The notes: generated by a model from the letters alone, not told the origin. Shown: positions 36,903 through 47,214, counted from the stretch's first letter. The stretch: DNA of 64,000 nucleotides from Acinetobacter sp. S54 (GCF_016624945.1 NZ_JACVUI010000002.1:186001-250000), one strand, 5' to 3'. Translations and numbers: made by a program.

Positions 36903-38773
36903 AACGTTTATGTATTGCTTTTTTATTTATTCTATTCGGTAGTATTTCTCAAGCTTACGCCTTTGCATTGCATGAATTGGTACTGCTTCCTAAACATCAT
37001 GCTTGTCATGTCAATATAATCAGTATCCAATCTGCTCAAACCTCACCAGACCTCCAGATCAGTCATATCAATAATATAAAAAGCTGGCAAACGGTAAAAT
37101 TGCCAGATTTTTGGGAAAATCGCTGGAAAAACTATTCGGGTACAGTCTGGTATCGTATTTTATGGTCAAAAAACTGTCCTACATCTCAAATTGAACCTTT
37201 TGCATTAAATATTGACAGCATCAACATGGCGGGCGAAGTTTATCTTAATAAGCAATTGATTTGGCGAGATAAAAATCTAATCGAACCTTTAAGCCGTAGC
37301 TGGAATATGCCGCGCTATTGGGTTTTACCTGATTCTGAACTGAAACAAGGTCAAAACGAAATTTTGATCCGAGTGATAGGAATCGCGACTCAAAGTCCTG
37401 GTTTAGGTAAAGTTTATATAGGGACGCCACATGCGATTATTGAACAAAATTCAAAATATATATTTGAACATCGAACGCTGTATTTTATTAATCTTGTGAT
37501 CTCCCTGACATTGGGAACTATTACCTTTCTCGTCTGGCTCATACGCAGAAAAGACTCAACTTTTGGCTGGTTTGCTTTGGCGTCGTTATTGTGGGGGCTT
37601 TTTATCAGCAATATTTTAACGACGGAGACTTATCCATTTTTTCACACTTTACAACTTGCCAAAATTAATATGCTTTTTTTGGTCGGTTATGTGATTTCTT
37701 TCACTATTTATACATGGCGTTTTGCTGGGAAAAAATATAAAAAGATCGAAAATTTATTATGGTTTATCAGTCTTATCGGTGGGATTAGTTTATTTTTTGT
37801 TCCCTCCATATATTTAGGTTTTACCTTACTGTTTTTATTTTTATTTGTGACCCTCGTATTTCTAGGTTGTTGCCTTTTTTATCAATGGATTGCCTATAAA
37901 ACACCTAAAGCTGATATCCGTTTTCTTGCGCTCATTCTACTTGGCTTTGTTGGAATCAGTTTGCATGATGTCTATCTAATTTTGACTCAAAATACTGAAC
38001 AAACTTACATTACTCCATTTGCAGCGCCTTTAACCGCTCTAGCTATCTCCATGATCTTGGCTTGGCGTATCGCACAAAATGTTAATTATATTGAAGAATT
38101 CAATCATACATTAGCTCAAACAGTTGAACATGTGAGGGCTGATTTAAAAAACTCTCTAGATAAAAAACATCAACTTGAAATCGAAAATATGCGCCTACAG
38201 GAACGACTCAATCTATCTCATGAGTTGCATGATGGCTTAGGTGGTTCTCTGGTTCGTTCCATGATTTTAGTGGATAAAAGCAATGATATGGATAAACAGC
38301 ATTTTTTATCGATTTTAAAATTGTTACGCAATGACTTACGTCAGGTCATCGACAGTGGATCGACAATAGGTGCAAAAGTACCAGAATCTCCGATTATTTG
38401 GGCGTCTTCAATTCGACGTCGTTTTGTACAACTTTTTGAAGAACTTGAAATTGAATCCGAATGGCATTTACCAGATTATTGGTTAAAAGAACCCAATACC
38501 TTGCAATGCCTTACACTCGCTCGTGTAGCAGAAGAAGCACTAACCAATATTATTAAACATAGTCATGCCACTCTGGTTCAGGTCAGCTTATCCCAAGATT
38601 ATCAGCAATTAGTGCTTGAAATTCAGGATAATGGTATCGGGTTTGATCCGAATATGGTTCAGGAAGGCCTACATGTGGGCTTACAGAGCATGCAAGTTAG
38701 GGTCAATCGTATTGGTGGAAGTTTTGAAATTTACTCAAAGACTGGTCAGACCCTCATTCGAGTTAAACTGTAA
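36848..38773 (+). CDS. NarX/DISM-type sensor histidine kinase with 7TM region
   Basis: A 641-residue sensor kinase. A signal-like hydrophobic segment (about 20-40) precedes a periplasmic jelly-roll domain (about 45-200; GTVWYRI, AGEVYLNKQLIW) of the DISM type, then seven membrane helices (about 212-405), a coiled coil, a HisKA_3 dimerisation domain with His461 in LHDGLGG, and an HATPase domain (N-box EEALTNIIKHS, G1 DNGIGFD). No other in-frame ATG exists near the start, so translation must begin at 36848, inside the regulator gene. Its partner is the response regulator with which it overlaps. Ligand unknown; the jelly-roll suggests a carbohydrate-like signal. Confidence 0.9.
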   Translation: MYTHQSSRYCTITWFARLKRLCIAFLFILFGSISQAYAFALHELVLLPKHHACHVNIISIQSAQTSPDLQISHINNIKSWQTVKLPDFWENRWKNYSGTVWYRILWSKNCPTSQIEPFALNIDSINMAGEVYLNKQLIWRDKNLIEPLSRSWNMPRYWVLPDSELKQGQNEILIRVIGIATQSPGLGKVYIGTPHAIIEQNSKYIFEHRTLYFINLVISLTLGTITFLVWLIRRKDSTFGWFALASLLWGLFISNILTTETYPFFHTLQLAKINMLFLVGYVISFTIYTWRFAGKKYKKIENLLWFISLIGGISLFFVPSIYLGFTLLFLFLFVTLVFLGCCLFYQWIAYKTPKADIRFLALILLGFVGISLHDVYLILTQNTEQTYITPFAAPLTALAISMILAWRIAQNVNYIEEFNHTLAQTVEHVRADLKNSLDKKHQLEIENMRLQERLNLSHELHDGLGGSLVRSMILVDKSNDMDKQHFLSILKLLRNDLRQVIDSGSTIGAKVPESPIIWASSIRRRFVQLFEELEIESEWHLPDYWLKEPNTLQCLTLARVAEEALTNIIKHSHATLVQVSLSQDYQQLVLEIQDNGIGFDPNMVQEGLHVGLQSMQVRVNRIGGSFEIYSKTGQTLIRVKL

Positions 38774-38871
38774 AAGTTTTAATATGCAAGGCACAATTGC
38801 CAGATTGGGTTTGACTTCATTTATGAAGCCTTTAAAATACGGCATTCAGATTTTTGAGTCATACCAAAATT

Positions 38872-39588
38872 ATGTCGACTGATCAGTTAGAAACGCAGAT
38901 TACTGAACTGGATAATTTGCCAGAACATCGTGAAATTGTGACATTTATGCGCCGTTCCGCGCCTTTAAATACGTCACAACGTACTGCTCTGGAACAGTAT
39001 CAGTACTTAATTTTGGAATATCCTGTTGGTGATCTTCGTCAACATTTTGAACATCCAGAACGTCCTTTAACTGTTGAAATCGGTTTTGGAATGGGACGCT
39101 CTCTAGTATTGATGGCAAAAGCTAATCCCGAACGAAACTTTGTGGGTATCGAAGTGCATGTACCTGGTATTGCACAATGTGTATACGAAGCGGGAATGGC
39201 TGGCCTAACGAACCTTCGTGTACTTGATGCCGATGCGATTCAAGTACTTCGTGAAATGCCAGATAATAGTATTAATTGCATCCAGCTTTATTTCCCCGAT
39301 CCATGGCAGAAAAAACGCCACTTTAAACGCCGTTTTGTTATTCATGAGCGTATGCAACTGGTTGAACAAAAACTTGAGCTTCAGGGCACTTTCCATGCCG
39401 CTACCGACTGGGAACCTTATGCTGACTGGATGCTAGAGGTACTAGATAATAGAGAAAATCTTGAAAATCTCGCAGGTAAAGGCAATAGCTACCCTCGTCC
39501 AGATTGGAGACCTCAAACCAAATTTGAACGTCGTGGTCTAGAGTCAGGTCATAAAATTAATGACTTTATTTTCAAAAAAGTTCATTAA
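38872..39588 (+). CDS. trmB: tRNA (guanine-N7-)-methyltransferase
   Basis: Methylates G46 in the variable loop of tRNA using SAM. Seen: SAM-binding VEIGFGMGRSLVLMA, and YFPDPWQKKRHFKRR, a hallmark of TrmB. The ATG at 38872 (238 residues) is preferred over an in-frame TTG at 38854. Only weak SD-like bases precede it. It lies 98 bases after the kinase gene on the same strand. Confidence 0.95.
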   Translation: MSTDQLETQITELDNLPEHREIVTFMRRSAPLNTSQRTALEQYQYLILEYPVGDLRQHFEHPERPLTVEIGFGMGRSLVLMAKANPERNFVGIEVHVPGIAQCVYEAGMAGLTNLRVLDADAIQVLREMPDNSINCIQLYFPDPWQKKRHFKRRFVIHERMQLVEQKLELQGTFHAATDWEPYADWMLEVLDNRENLENLAGKGNSYPRPDWRPQTKFERRGLESGHKINDFIFKKVH

Positions 39589-39600
39589 AAAATAATTCTC

Positions 39601-39640
39601 TTAAGCACTTACATACTTATGCTAGGTGCTTAATTTTTCA
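39601..39640 (+). terminator. Probable terminator after trmB
   Basis: TTAAGCAC (39601-39608) pairs with GTGCTTAA (39626-39633); a small inner hairpin sits in the loop, and a T-run follows. Weaker than the other terminators here. Confidence 0.55.
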
Positions 39641-39788
39641 AGAAAAGAATAAAAAATAAGCATCGTTTTAAAGCTCTATAGTTTGCCTCACAAAAACTCA
39701 TTGACTCATGAAAATTTATCAAGTGAATTTCACTTTTCAAATAATCAGTAAAAAATTATGATCGCATTATTTACATCAGGCACATCTC

Positions 39789-40691
39789 ATGAATCGCCAG
39801 ATTGCAACGTGTATAGGTATTTTGGCTTTATTACTTTGGTCAACTTTAGTTGGAATGCTACGGCTGTCTACTGAAAAATTTGGCCCAATGTATACAGTGA
39901 CCTATGTCTATACTTTAAGTGCGATTATCTTATATTTCAGTTATGGTCTGCCTGATCTTAAACAAGTTTCAAAGACATTTTTAATTTGCTCCAGTGCTCT
40001 TTTTGTGGTGTTTGAAACCTGTTTCGCTTTTTCAATTACACTGGCTCAGTCTTCTGAAAAATCCATTGAGATGAATATTATTTTTAGTCTCTGGCCGACC
40101 CTTATTATTTTAATACTGGCATTTTTAAAAGAAGAAAAGGTGAATTCTTTAACTATTTTAGGCGTTATCATTAGTTTTCTTGGGATTATTCTTATTAATT
40201 ATCATCCAAGTCTTAACTTTATTGATAGCTTTTCCAAAAATCCTGTCAGTTATTTACTTATTTTTTTAGCAGCATTGCTTTGGGCGATTTATTGTATCTA
40301 TACCAAAAAGCACAGCAATGGAACTAATGCCATTTCTTTATATTTTATACTTACTGCAACAGCATTGTGGATTCTCACGTTATCCACACAGGGTTTTCAC
40401 ATTCCCCATGTTACCCAAATGAATAGCTATGTTTTCATTGCCATCAATGCTTTATTCTTTGCGATGGGATATCTAGCATGGAATGTGGGCATTATTAAAG
40501 GCAATATGCCTGTTTTAGTCATGCTGTCTTATTTCTCTCCTCTCCTATCCTCTACTTTTTCTGTGATGGTTTTACATTCAAATTTATCGACATATTTTTG
40601 GTATGGGGCCGCGATTGTCTGCTTTGGATCACTCATCTGCTGGTTTTCGATTCGGAAAAAATCTATTCCTCAGGTTGAATTAGCCACTTGA
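39789..40691 (+). CDS. DMT-superfamily exporter (YddG-like)
   Basis: A 300-residue integral membrane transporter with ten predicted hydrophobic helices in two EamA repeats. The N-terminal IGILALLLWSTLVGMLRLSTE and overall pattern resemble YddG, an exporter of aromatic amino acids. The substrate is inferred from resemblance only. Monocistronic. Confidence 0.82.
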   Translation: MNRQIATCIGILALLLWSTLVGMLRLSTEKFGPMYTVTYVYTLSAIILYFSYGLPDLKQVSKTFLICSSALFVVFETCFAFSITLAQSSEKSIEMNIIFSLWPTLIILILAFLKEEKVNSLTILGVIISFLGIILINYHPSLNFIDSFSKNPVSYLLIFLAALLWAIYCIYTKKHSNGTNAISLYFILTATALWILTLSTQGFHIPHVTQMNSYVFIAINALFFAMGYLAWNVGIIKGNMPVLVMLSYFSPLLSSTFSVMVLHSNLSTYFWYGAAIVCFGSLICWFSIRKKSIPQVELAT

Positions 40692-41097
40692 TTCTAAATT
40701 TTTTAAAATCTTAGAATGACAACCTAAAGAATTTGAATAAACTTATCAATTAAATGCCCCATATACAAATAAATACTAAACTCATTGTTTAGTATTTATT
40801 TAATAAAAAATTATGTTAAAAAACGGAAAATATAAAATTTAAATTTTCAATAACCTTTTGTGACAAATCAATAACCTAACTGTTATGCGAAAAGTTGAAA
40901 AAATAAACTATTTATAAGAAGAACAAATATAACTTTCTAGCTTGATCATTAAAACAGAGAAACTAAATTATTCATTTTATAAAGATTTCTCTTATAACGG
41001 CATTAATACGTCATTGATTTAAGTAAAAAGTTAGACATTTTTCCACTCTTTTTAACGCATTGATTTGATTTAAAATGCAACAACCCAAGGAGTAAGC
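40692..41097. other. Gene-free region between the exporter and fadE
   Basis: About 400 AT-rich bases. The one clear element is a perfect 15-bp hairpin (40767-40781 with 40787-40801). The rest probably contains the fadE promoter and any regulatory site; I could not place them. Confidence 0.6.
40767..40805. terminator. Long AT-rich hairpin, probable terminator
   Basis: A 15-bp perfect stem (40767-40781 / 40787-40801) with a five-base loop. The stem is almost all A-T with a T-rich 3' side. It lies 75 bases past the exporter stop, so it may terminate that transcript. Confidence 0.55.
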
Positions 41098-43596
41098 ATG
41101 ACTTTTTTCCTGTTTATCGTTGCTATTTTGGTACAGCTATTCACTATTTGGGCTGTCTTCTATTTTAGCCTGTCCCGAACTGTGGGCAGTATTGTGACCA
41201 TTGTGGTAGCGATTGCTTCTGCCTTTATTTTTACAGCTTGGTCATTATTATTAGGGCTTCCACTGATCATTGTTAGTCTCATTCTGTTAATTGATCCGCT
41301 ACGTTTTAATCTCATAACCAAACCCGCTTTTAATAGCTTGGGTAATTCGATGCCAAGTATTAGTACCACCGAACAAGAAGCACTTGAAGCTGGTACAAGC
41401 TGGTGGGAAAAAGAATTATTTATGGGCGCGCCGAATTGGGACGCTTTTAATGCGTATCCATTTCCACAGTTATCTGAAGAAGAGCAAGCCTTTATTGACA
41501 ATGAAGCTGAACAATTATGCAGTATGTTAGATGAATGGGAAATTCATCATCAAACGAAAGACTTACCTGAACATGTATGGCAATTCATTAAAGACAAAGG
41601 TTTTTTAAGTTTAATTATTCCCAAATCGTACGGTGGAAAAGAATTTACCTCGTTTGCACAGAGCCGCATCATGAGTAAAATCGCCTCTCGTTCTTTAACT
41701 ACAGCTGTGAGTTGTATGGTTCCCAACTCTTTGGGACCAGGCGAATTACTTATGCATTATGGGACAGATGAACAAAAACAGCGTTATTTACCGGGACTAG
41801 CCGCTGGTACCGAAATTCCATGTTTTGGTCTGACCAGTCCAGAAGCAGGTTCTGATGCGGGTGCCATCCCTGATACAGGCGTCGTCTGTTATGGTGAGTT
41901 TGAAGGTCAAGACGTGCTGGGTTTACGCATGAACTTCTCTAAACGCTGGATTACACTTGCACCAATTGCAACGGTTGTGGGTTTAGCATTTAAATTATAT
42001 GATCCGGATGGTTTGCTTGGTGATACATCCAAAACAGAATATGGTATTACCTGTGCCCTAATTCCCGCGAGTCATGAGGGAGTTAAAGTCGGACCAAGAC
42101 ATTATCCTGGTTCCCCATTTATGAACGGTACGGTTGAAGGCCGTGATGTTTTCATTCCAATTGACTATATTATTGGTGGCCCTAAAAATGCAGGGAAAGG
42201 CTGGCGCATGTTAATGGAATGTCTGGGTGTGGGCCGTGGGATTTCACTTCCAGCATTATCTACAGCCGCAGGAGAAATGTCTTATTTAACTGTTGGTGCA
42301 TTTGCTAAAGTTCGTGAACAGTTCAAACTTTCTGTCGGTAAATTTGAAGGTGTGCAGGAAGCCACCAGTGATATTGCTAGCGATGCTTATATGTTGGAAT
42401 CTTTTCGTTATTTAGTCACATGTGGACTAAATCAGGGAGGTACTCCAGCCGTTATGACTGCAATGGCCAAATATTACGCTACTGAAACCATGCGCAAAGT
42501 GGTTAATCATGGTATGGATGTAGTCGGAGGACGTGCGATTCAACTTGGACCGCGTAACTTCCTTGCACTTTCTTATCAAGCTATTCCTGTTGCGATTACC
42601 GTTGAAGGCGCAAATATTTTAACGCGCTCATTGATGATTTTTGGTCAAGGCTCAATGCGCTGTCATCCTTATTTATTTGAAGAATTACAATTATTACAAT
42701 CTGACGATAAACCGAGCGCATTAAAACAGTTCCATGAAATTTTGTTTAAACATTTAGGCTATACCTTTAATCGAGGAGCTCGTTCATTTGCTTATGGCTT
42801 TAGCGGTGGCTCAAATGATGCGCCTGTCATTTCTGATGACTTTACACAGCCTTATTACAAAATAATCAATCGTTTAAGTGCAAATTTGGCCTTAACCGCA
42901 GATATGTCATTAGGACTATTGGCAGGTGATATTAAACGCAAAGAGATGTTATCTGGGCGTTTAGCGGATATTCATGCGTATCTCTTTATTGCGACTTCTA
43001 TTTTAAAATTTTATGCTCATGGAACAAAATCTGAAGCAGAACAGTTACACGCACAATTGGCATTAGAAAAATCACTTTATAATGTGCAAGAAGCATTTTA
43101 TGGGTTGTTTGAGAATTTCCCGATCAAACTTGGCGCAGCATTGGTTAAGTTTGTGTGTTTTCCTCTCGGGCGTCCGGTTAATAAACCAAGTGATGAACTC
43201 AAACAGGCTGTTGCAGAACTGATCATGCAGGAAAATCCGTTTAGAGCTCAACTGAAAAAACATGTGTACTATTCACAAGATGCCAACGATGTAACGGGTC
43301 GTATGGAGTCAGCCTTCCAAATGCTATTACAAATTGAACCACTATGGCATAAATTTAAAAAAGCTGAATCCAAAGATCAGTTTACAGGCTTAACTTTTGA
43401 AGAACATATCACCGATGCTGTCTCGACTGGTTTTATTACAGAAGCAGAAGCACAAAGTTTGATTCTTTATAATGCTAAACGTTTCGACAGCATGCTAACC
43501 GATATTTTTGACATGGAACTCAATCATGATCTTGAATTGGAAAATCCACACATGCCTATGACAGGCGAAGCAGCGTTCAACGATTTGAGGCTTTAA
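41098..43596 (+). CDS. fadE: Acyl-CoA dehydrogenase FadE
   Basis: The first enzyme of fatty-acid beta-oxidation: it oxidises acyl-CoA to trans-2-enoyl-CoA with FAD. At 832 residues it is the long FadE type, with N-terminal membrane helices (about 1-65) typical of the E. coli enzyme, a central acyl-CoA dehydrogenase core (FGLTSPEAGSDAG for FAD/substrate, KRWITLAP, GRGISLPA, DVVGGRAIQLGP), and the FadE-specific C-terminal domain (about 550-830). AGGAG precedes the ATG. A terminator follows. Confidence 0.94.
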   Translation: MTFFLFIVAILVQLFTIWAVFYFSLSRTVGSIVTIVVAIASAFIFTAWSLLLGLPLIIVSLILLIDPLRFNLITKPAFNSLGNSMPSISTTEQEALEAGTSWWEKELFMGAPNWDAFNAYPFPQLSEEEQAFIDNEAEQLCSMLDEWEIHHQTKDLPEHVWQFIKDKGFLSLIIPKSYGGKEFTSFAQSRIMSKIASRSLTTAVSCMVPNSLGPGELLMHYGTDEQKQRYLPGLAAGTEIPCFGLTSPEAGSDAGAIPDTGVVCYGEFEGQDVLGLRMNFSKRWITLAPIATVVGLAFKLYDPDGLLGDTSKTEYGITCALIPASHEGVKVGPRHYPGSPFMNGTVEGRDVFIPIDYIIGGPKNAGKGWRMLMECLGVGRGISLPALSTAAGEMSYLTVGAFAKVREQFKLSVGKFEGVQEATSDIASDAYMLESFRYLVTCGLNQGGTPAVMTAMAKYYATETMRKVVNHGMDVVGGRAIQLGPRNFLALSYQAIPVAITVEGANILTRSLMIFGQGSMRCHPYLFEELQLLQSDDKPSALKQFHEILFKHLGYTFNRGARSFAYGFSGGSNDAPVISDDFTQPYYKIINRLSANLALTADMSLGLLAGDIKRKEMLSGRLADIHAYLFIATSILKFYAHGTKSEAEQLHAQLALEKSLYNVQEAFYGLFENFPIKLGAALVKFVCFPLGRPVNKPSDELKQAVAELIMQENPFRAQLKKHVYYSQDANDVTGRMESAFQMLLQIEPLWHKFKKAESKDQFTGLTFEEHITDAVSTGFITEAEAQSLILYNAKRFDSMLTDIFDMELNHDLELENPHMPMTGEAAFNDLRL

Positions 43597-43613
43597 GCCC
43601 TTTACAGAATATG

Positions 43614-43642
43614 ATAAAAGCGTCTACGGACGCTTTTATTTT
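43614..43642 (+). terminator. Intrinsic terminator after fadE
   Basis: Perfect 11-bp stem (43614-43624 with 43629-43639) with a TACG loop, then T-run. Confidence 0.9.
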
Positions 43643-43663
43643 TGCAATTCACAGGAAAAAATC

Positions 43664-44053
43664 ATGTCACAGCAAGATTATGAAAACGGGTTAAAGGTTC
43701 GAACAGAAGTGATGGGTGAATCGTTTGTCAAACGCGCTCAAGAAAATACCATTCCCTTCACTGAACCTCTTCAAAATTGGATTAATGAACATGCATGGGG
43801 CTCAACATGGCAACGTGAAGGTGTATTACCACGTAAGTACCGCTCTCTCATTACTTTAGCGATGTTAACCGCGCTTAAAGCGCCTACAGAACTTAAAGGA
43901 CACGTTCGCGGTGCATTAAATAATGGCTGTACCGTTGAAGAAATACAGGAAACGCTTTTACATAGTTTGCCTTATTGTGGTGCACCCGCTGCTCAAGAGG
44001 CATTTCGGGCGGCACTTGAAGTCATTCAGGAATATCAAAATGGTAAAACGTAA
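43664..44053 (+). CDS. Carboxymuconolactone decarboxylase family protein (PcaC-like)
   Basis: A 129-residue protein of the CMD/AhpD fold. Seen: the N-terminal YENGLKVRTEVMGESFV, RSLITLAMLTAL, ELKGHVRGALNNGCTVEEIQETLLHSLPYCGAPAA, which matches gamma-carboxymuconolactone decarboxylases. It lacks the CxxC of peroxidase AhpD. Whether it truly acts in protocatechuate degradation is unclear, since no pca genes are nearby. Confidence 0.85.
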   Translation: MSQQDYENGLKVRTEVMGESFVKRAQENTIPFTEPLQNWINEHAWGSTWQREGVLPRKYRSLITLAMLTALKAPTELKGHVRGALNNGCTVEEIQETLLHSLPYCGAPAAQEAFRAALEVIQEYQNGKT

Positions 44054-44085
44054 ATGACCATTTTTAACTTAGATTTTGAAGACTT

Positions 44086-45138
44086 CTAGTAAATTTGTAT
44101 TCCGTCTCGACCATTACGTTTTACATAATATAATGCTTTATCGGCTAAACCAAACCATTCGGAGACTGTTGTTGCAGTCTCTACGGATGCGATTCCAATA
44201 CTAATACTGGCAAAAAACTGTTCAGCACTTTGTAATCGAATTTTCTTGATACTCTCTGAAATATTCTGTGCAAGCATTAAAATTTCATCATTGGTATGAT
44301 CTACCACAATGATGGCTAATTCATCACCTCCAAAGCGAGCGGGCGTATCTTTAGGCCCAATCATATGCCTTAGAATACTGGAAATTTCTGCCAGAAAATA
44401 ATCACCGGCTTCGTGTCCATAAGTATCATTAATATGTTTAAAATCATCTATATCCAACAGCATCAGATGCGCATGTGTACCATTTCTTTGGGTTTGAATA
44501 AAGGTTGACGATAAGCGCTGTTCAAACAAACGTCGGTTAGGAATATGCAATCGCGGATCCATCAATGCGATTCGTTCAAACTCACGATTTTTACTAATTA
44601 ACTGGACTGCCAGATTTCGGGTCAACATACTTAAAGACATGATATAAACTGTCGCCAAAGGTAATGAGAACCAAACCATTTCTGCATCAAAACTCAGATT
44701 TAATGGAAAACCTAAAGCCATCCATACAGCTAAAAATGTAACAGACATTGCAACGAGAGAAGGCTTGAGTACTTCCCACCCTCCTGCTGCATAACGATCT
44801 GAAATTAAAATTGCGATCATAATTAAGGCAGGAAAAGGACTAACTGCCATCAATGCAACCCAAAAACCACCTAAAGCGGCGTCAACCACCAAACTTAAAT
44901 TGGTGGTTTTCACTGTATCAATTGTCTTTTTTGCATAAAAATAGGCAACTACAGGCCAACAAAATGCATTTATACCAAGCAAAATATATACAAAAAAAGG
45001 AGAATTTAAATAGTGTAGGACCGAAGCGATAGACAAAAAGCACAATATTGTTCCTGTTTGCCGCATCAAAAAAATACGATAAACATACCGTTTGCTACGC
45101 TCAAGTAGTATCGTTTCATCGGTTTTTATATAGGTCAT
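44086..45138 (-). CDS. Diguanylate cyclase with membrane sensor domain (GGDEL)
   Basis: A 350-residue inner-membrane protein with about six helices in the N-terminal half and a GGDEF domain at about 180-350. The active-site motif reads Gly-Gly-Asp-Glu-Leu (270-274), so the Phe is replaced by Leu; the catalytic Gly, Asp and Glu are kept, so activity is likely. The inhibitory RxxD site upstream reads GPKD and is absent, so product inhibition by c-di-GMP is not expected. The ATG at 45138 is taken over an in-frame TTG at 45156. It would raise c-di-GMP. Confidence 0.88.
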   Translation of the reverse strand: MTYIKTDETILLERSKRYVYRIFLMRQTGTILCFLSIASVLHYLNSPFFVYILLGINAFCWPVVAYFYAKKTIDTVKTTNLSLVVDAALGGFWVALMAVSPFPALIMIAILISDRYAAGGWEVLKPSLVAMSVTFLAVWMALGFPLNLSFDAEMVWFSLPLATVYIMSLSMLTRNLAVQLISKNREFERIALMDPRLHIPNRRLFEQRLSSTFIQTQRNGTHAHLMLLDIDDFKHINDTYGHEAGDYFLAEISSILRHMIGPKDTPARFGGDELAIIVVDHTNDEILMLAQNISESIKKIRLQSAEQFFASISIGIASVETATTVSEWFGLADKALYYVKRNGRDGIQIY

Positions 45139-45676
45139 TAGCCGCTTTCTGAACAATCATAAACAAATAGCCTATTAATAAGCTGCCAATCAATGGTGCT
45201 TCATCTTGATCCAGATAATTCTATCGATATTTTATTCCGAATATAATGTACTTATATACCAATTTCTTTAAATATATTCGATTCAAAATAATTTTATTTA
45301 TATCCAAAAATAACAGCTATCACATTTCTTCTATTTATGGCATTTGAATCATCATAATAAAAAATAATAATTAACCACATACGATCAAAAGACCCTATTC
45401 AGAAAAATTCTAAATATAGAATTTAATTACATAAACACAGCAAAGTTACAACATTTTATTCATGATCATTCAACACATAAAATCCAAGATCAATCTAAAA
45501 TTATAATTAACTGATATTTAATCATTTTAAGAGTATGTATCTTTAATTCATTAGAATTTTGGGTATAACTTAAGCCGTTTATTGAAAAGTTAAACTTCAT
45601 TCATTGTTAAATACAACTTGATTTTATATTTCTATTGAAACCATAAAATTTAGTTGTTACAGGAAATAAGCCCCTT
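45139..45676. other. Gene-free region between diguanylate cyclase and proP
   Basis: 538 bases, very AT-rich, between divergent genes. I see no reading frame with a start and ribosome binding site, no hairpin of note and no RNA gene. It presumably holds both promoters, and for proP probably regulation by osmolarity, but I cannot point to the sites. Confidence 0.6.
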
Positions 45677-47158
45677 ATGTCCAAAAGAAAAATAAAGCCT
45701 CTTGAAATAGATGATGTTGAAATTGTTGATTATGATAAGACCAAAAAAGCGATTAAAGCCGCTGCCTTAGGCAACGCAATTGAATGGTTTGATTTTGGTG
45801 TTTATGGATATGTAGCGTATGTGCTTGGGAAAGTTTTTTTCCCAAATTCATCGCCTAGTGTACAGATGATTGCTGCACTAGCGACCTTTTCAATTCCATT
45901 TATTTTCAGGCCATTAGGTGGCTTATTTTTTGGTCGCTTAGGTGATAAATATGGACGGCAAAAAGTGCTGGCCATTACGATTATTATTATGTCAGTCAGT
46001 ACTTTTGGTATTGGATTAATCCCCTCTTACGACAGTATTGGTATTTGGGCCCCCATCTTGTTGTTGATTGTTAAAATCGCACAAGGCTTTTCTGTGGGAG
46101 GTGAATATGCAGGTGCAGCCATTTTCGTTGCGGAGTATTCACCTGACCGTAAACGCGGCTTTATGGGAAGCTGGCTGGATTTTGGTTCTATCTTGGGGTT
46201 TGTGGTAGGTGCAGGTATTGTCTCTTTAATTAGCTTTTCAGTAGGTGAAACCACATTTATGGAATGGGGTTGGAGAATTCCTTTTTATCTGGCTTTACCC
46301 TTGGGTTTAATTGGGCTGTATTTACGTCATTCACTTGATGAAACTCCAACTTTTCAGGCCCATACTGAAAATCAATCGCAGATCAAGAAACCCAAGAAAA
46401 TTGGATTCAGGCAAATTCTGGCTCAACATAAACGCAGCCTGCTGGTCTGTGTTGGCTTGGTCATTTGCACCAATGTTACTTATTACATGTTGCTCACGTA
46501 TCTACCGAGCTATTTTTCGCATAACTTAGGCTATTCAGAAGATCATGGTGTATTAATCATTATTGCAGTCATGGTCGGAATGTTATTTGTTCAGCCTTTT
46601 GTTGGCATGTTCAGCGACAGAATTGGTCGTCGTCCCTTTATATTTGCAGGCAGTATCGCATTGGTTCTGTTTTCTTATCCTGCATTTCTTTTACTCGATA
46701 CCAATAATGTTTATTTAATTTTTCTAGGTCTTTTAATTTTAGCACTTTCGCTTAATATGTTAATTGGTGTTATGGCATCGACTCTTCCCGCATTGTTTCC
46801 AACCGAGATTCGTTATAGTGCTCTAGCTATTGCTTTTAATATTTCAGTGGTGATCGCAGGCTTAACGCCGACAGTTACCGCAACTTTGGTTGAAACTACG
46901 CAAAATATTATGATTCCTGCCTATTATTTAATGTTATGTGGTGTATTTGGAATCATTACTGCTATTTATTTGAAAGAAACAGCCAATTTACCGCTCAAAG
47001 GTGCAACGCCAATGGCAGTTAATCCTGAAGAAGCCGAAGAATTGTTGGAACAATATCACGATAATATTGAACAAAGAATTGAACAAATTGACCAGAAAAT
47101 CGAAGAGCTTCAGGAAAAAAGGGATCACTTAGCCAAACAACATCCTGATATTGATTAA
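45677..47158 (+). CDS. proP: ProP-type proline/betaine MFS transporter
   Basis: A 493-residue proton symporter of the MFS metabolite:H+ family for osmolytes. Seen: twelve membrane helices, GNAIEWFDFGVYGYV at the start, FGRLGDKYGRQKVL, and a C-terminal heptad-rich tail (EQYHDNIEQRIEQIDQKIEE, about 455-485) that resembles the osmosensory coiled coil of E. coli ProP. That tail supports ProP over other family members such as citrate or shikimate carriers. A terminator follows. Confidence 0.9.
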   Translation: MSKRKIKPLEIDDVEIVDYDKTKKAIKAAALGNAIEWFDFGVYGYVAYVLGKVFFPNSSPSVQMIAALATFSIPFIFRPLGGLFFGRLGDKYGRQKVLAITIIIMSVSTFGIGLIPSYDSIGIWAPILLLIVKIAQGFSVGGEYAGAAIFVAEYSPDRKRGFMGSWLDFGSILGFVVGAGIVSLISFSVGETTFMEWGWRIPFYLALPLGLIGLYLRHSLDETPTFQAHTENQSQIKKPKKIGFRQILAQHKRSLLVCVGLVICTNVTYYMLLTYLPSYFSHNLGYSEDHGVLIIIAVMVGMLFVQPFVGMFSDRIGRRPFIFAGSIALVLFSYPAFLLLDTNNVYLIFLGLLILALSLNMLIGVMASTLPALFPTEIRYSALAIAFNISVVIAGLTPTVTATLVETTQNIMIPAYYLMLCGVFGIITAIYLKETANLPLKGATPMAVNPEEAEELLEQYHDNIEQRIEQIDQKIEELQEKRDHLAKQHPDID

Positions 47159-47174
47159 CTTCACTCTACCTCAA

Positions 47175-47206
47175 AAACAAGCCCCTTCATCCTGAGGGCT
47201 TGTTGG
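47175..47206. terminator. Terminator between proP and oleate hydratase
   Basis: Stem AACAAGCCC (47176-47184) / GGGCTTGTT (47196-47204). It lies between convergent genes; the T-run is short on the plus strand. Confidence 0.6.
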
Positions 47207-47214
47207 TTCTAAAA

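Noticed and set aside
45139-45676. Small RNA or hidden gene in the long spacer before proP
   Set aside because: No open frame with SD and no stable hairpin with a T-run; simply AT-rich.
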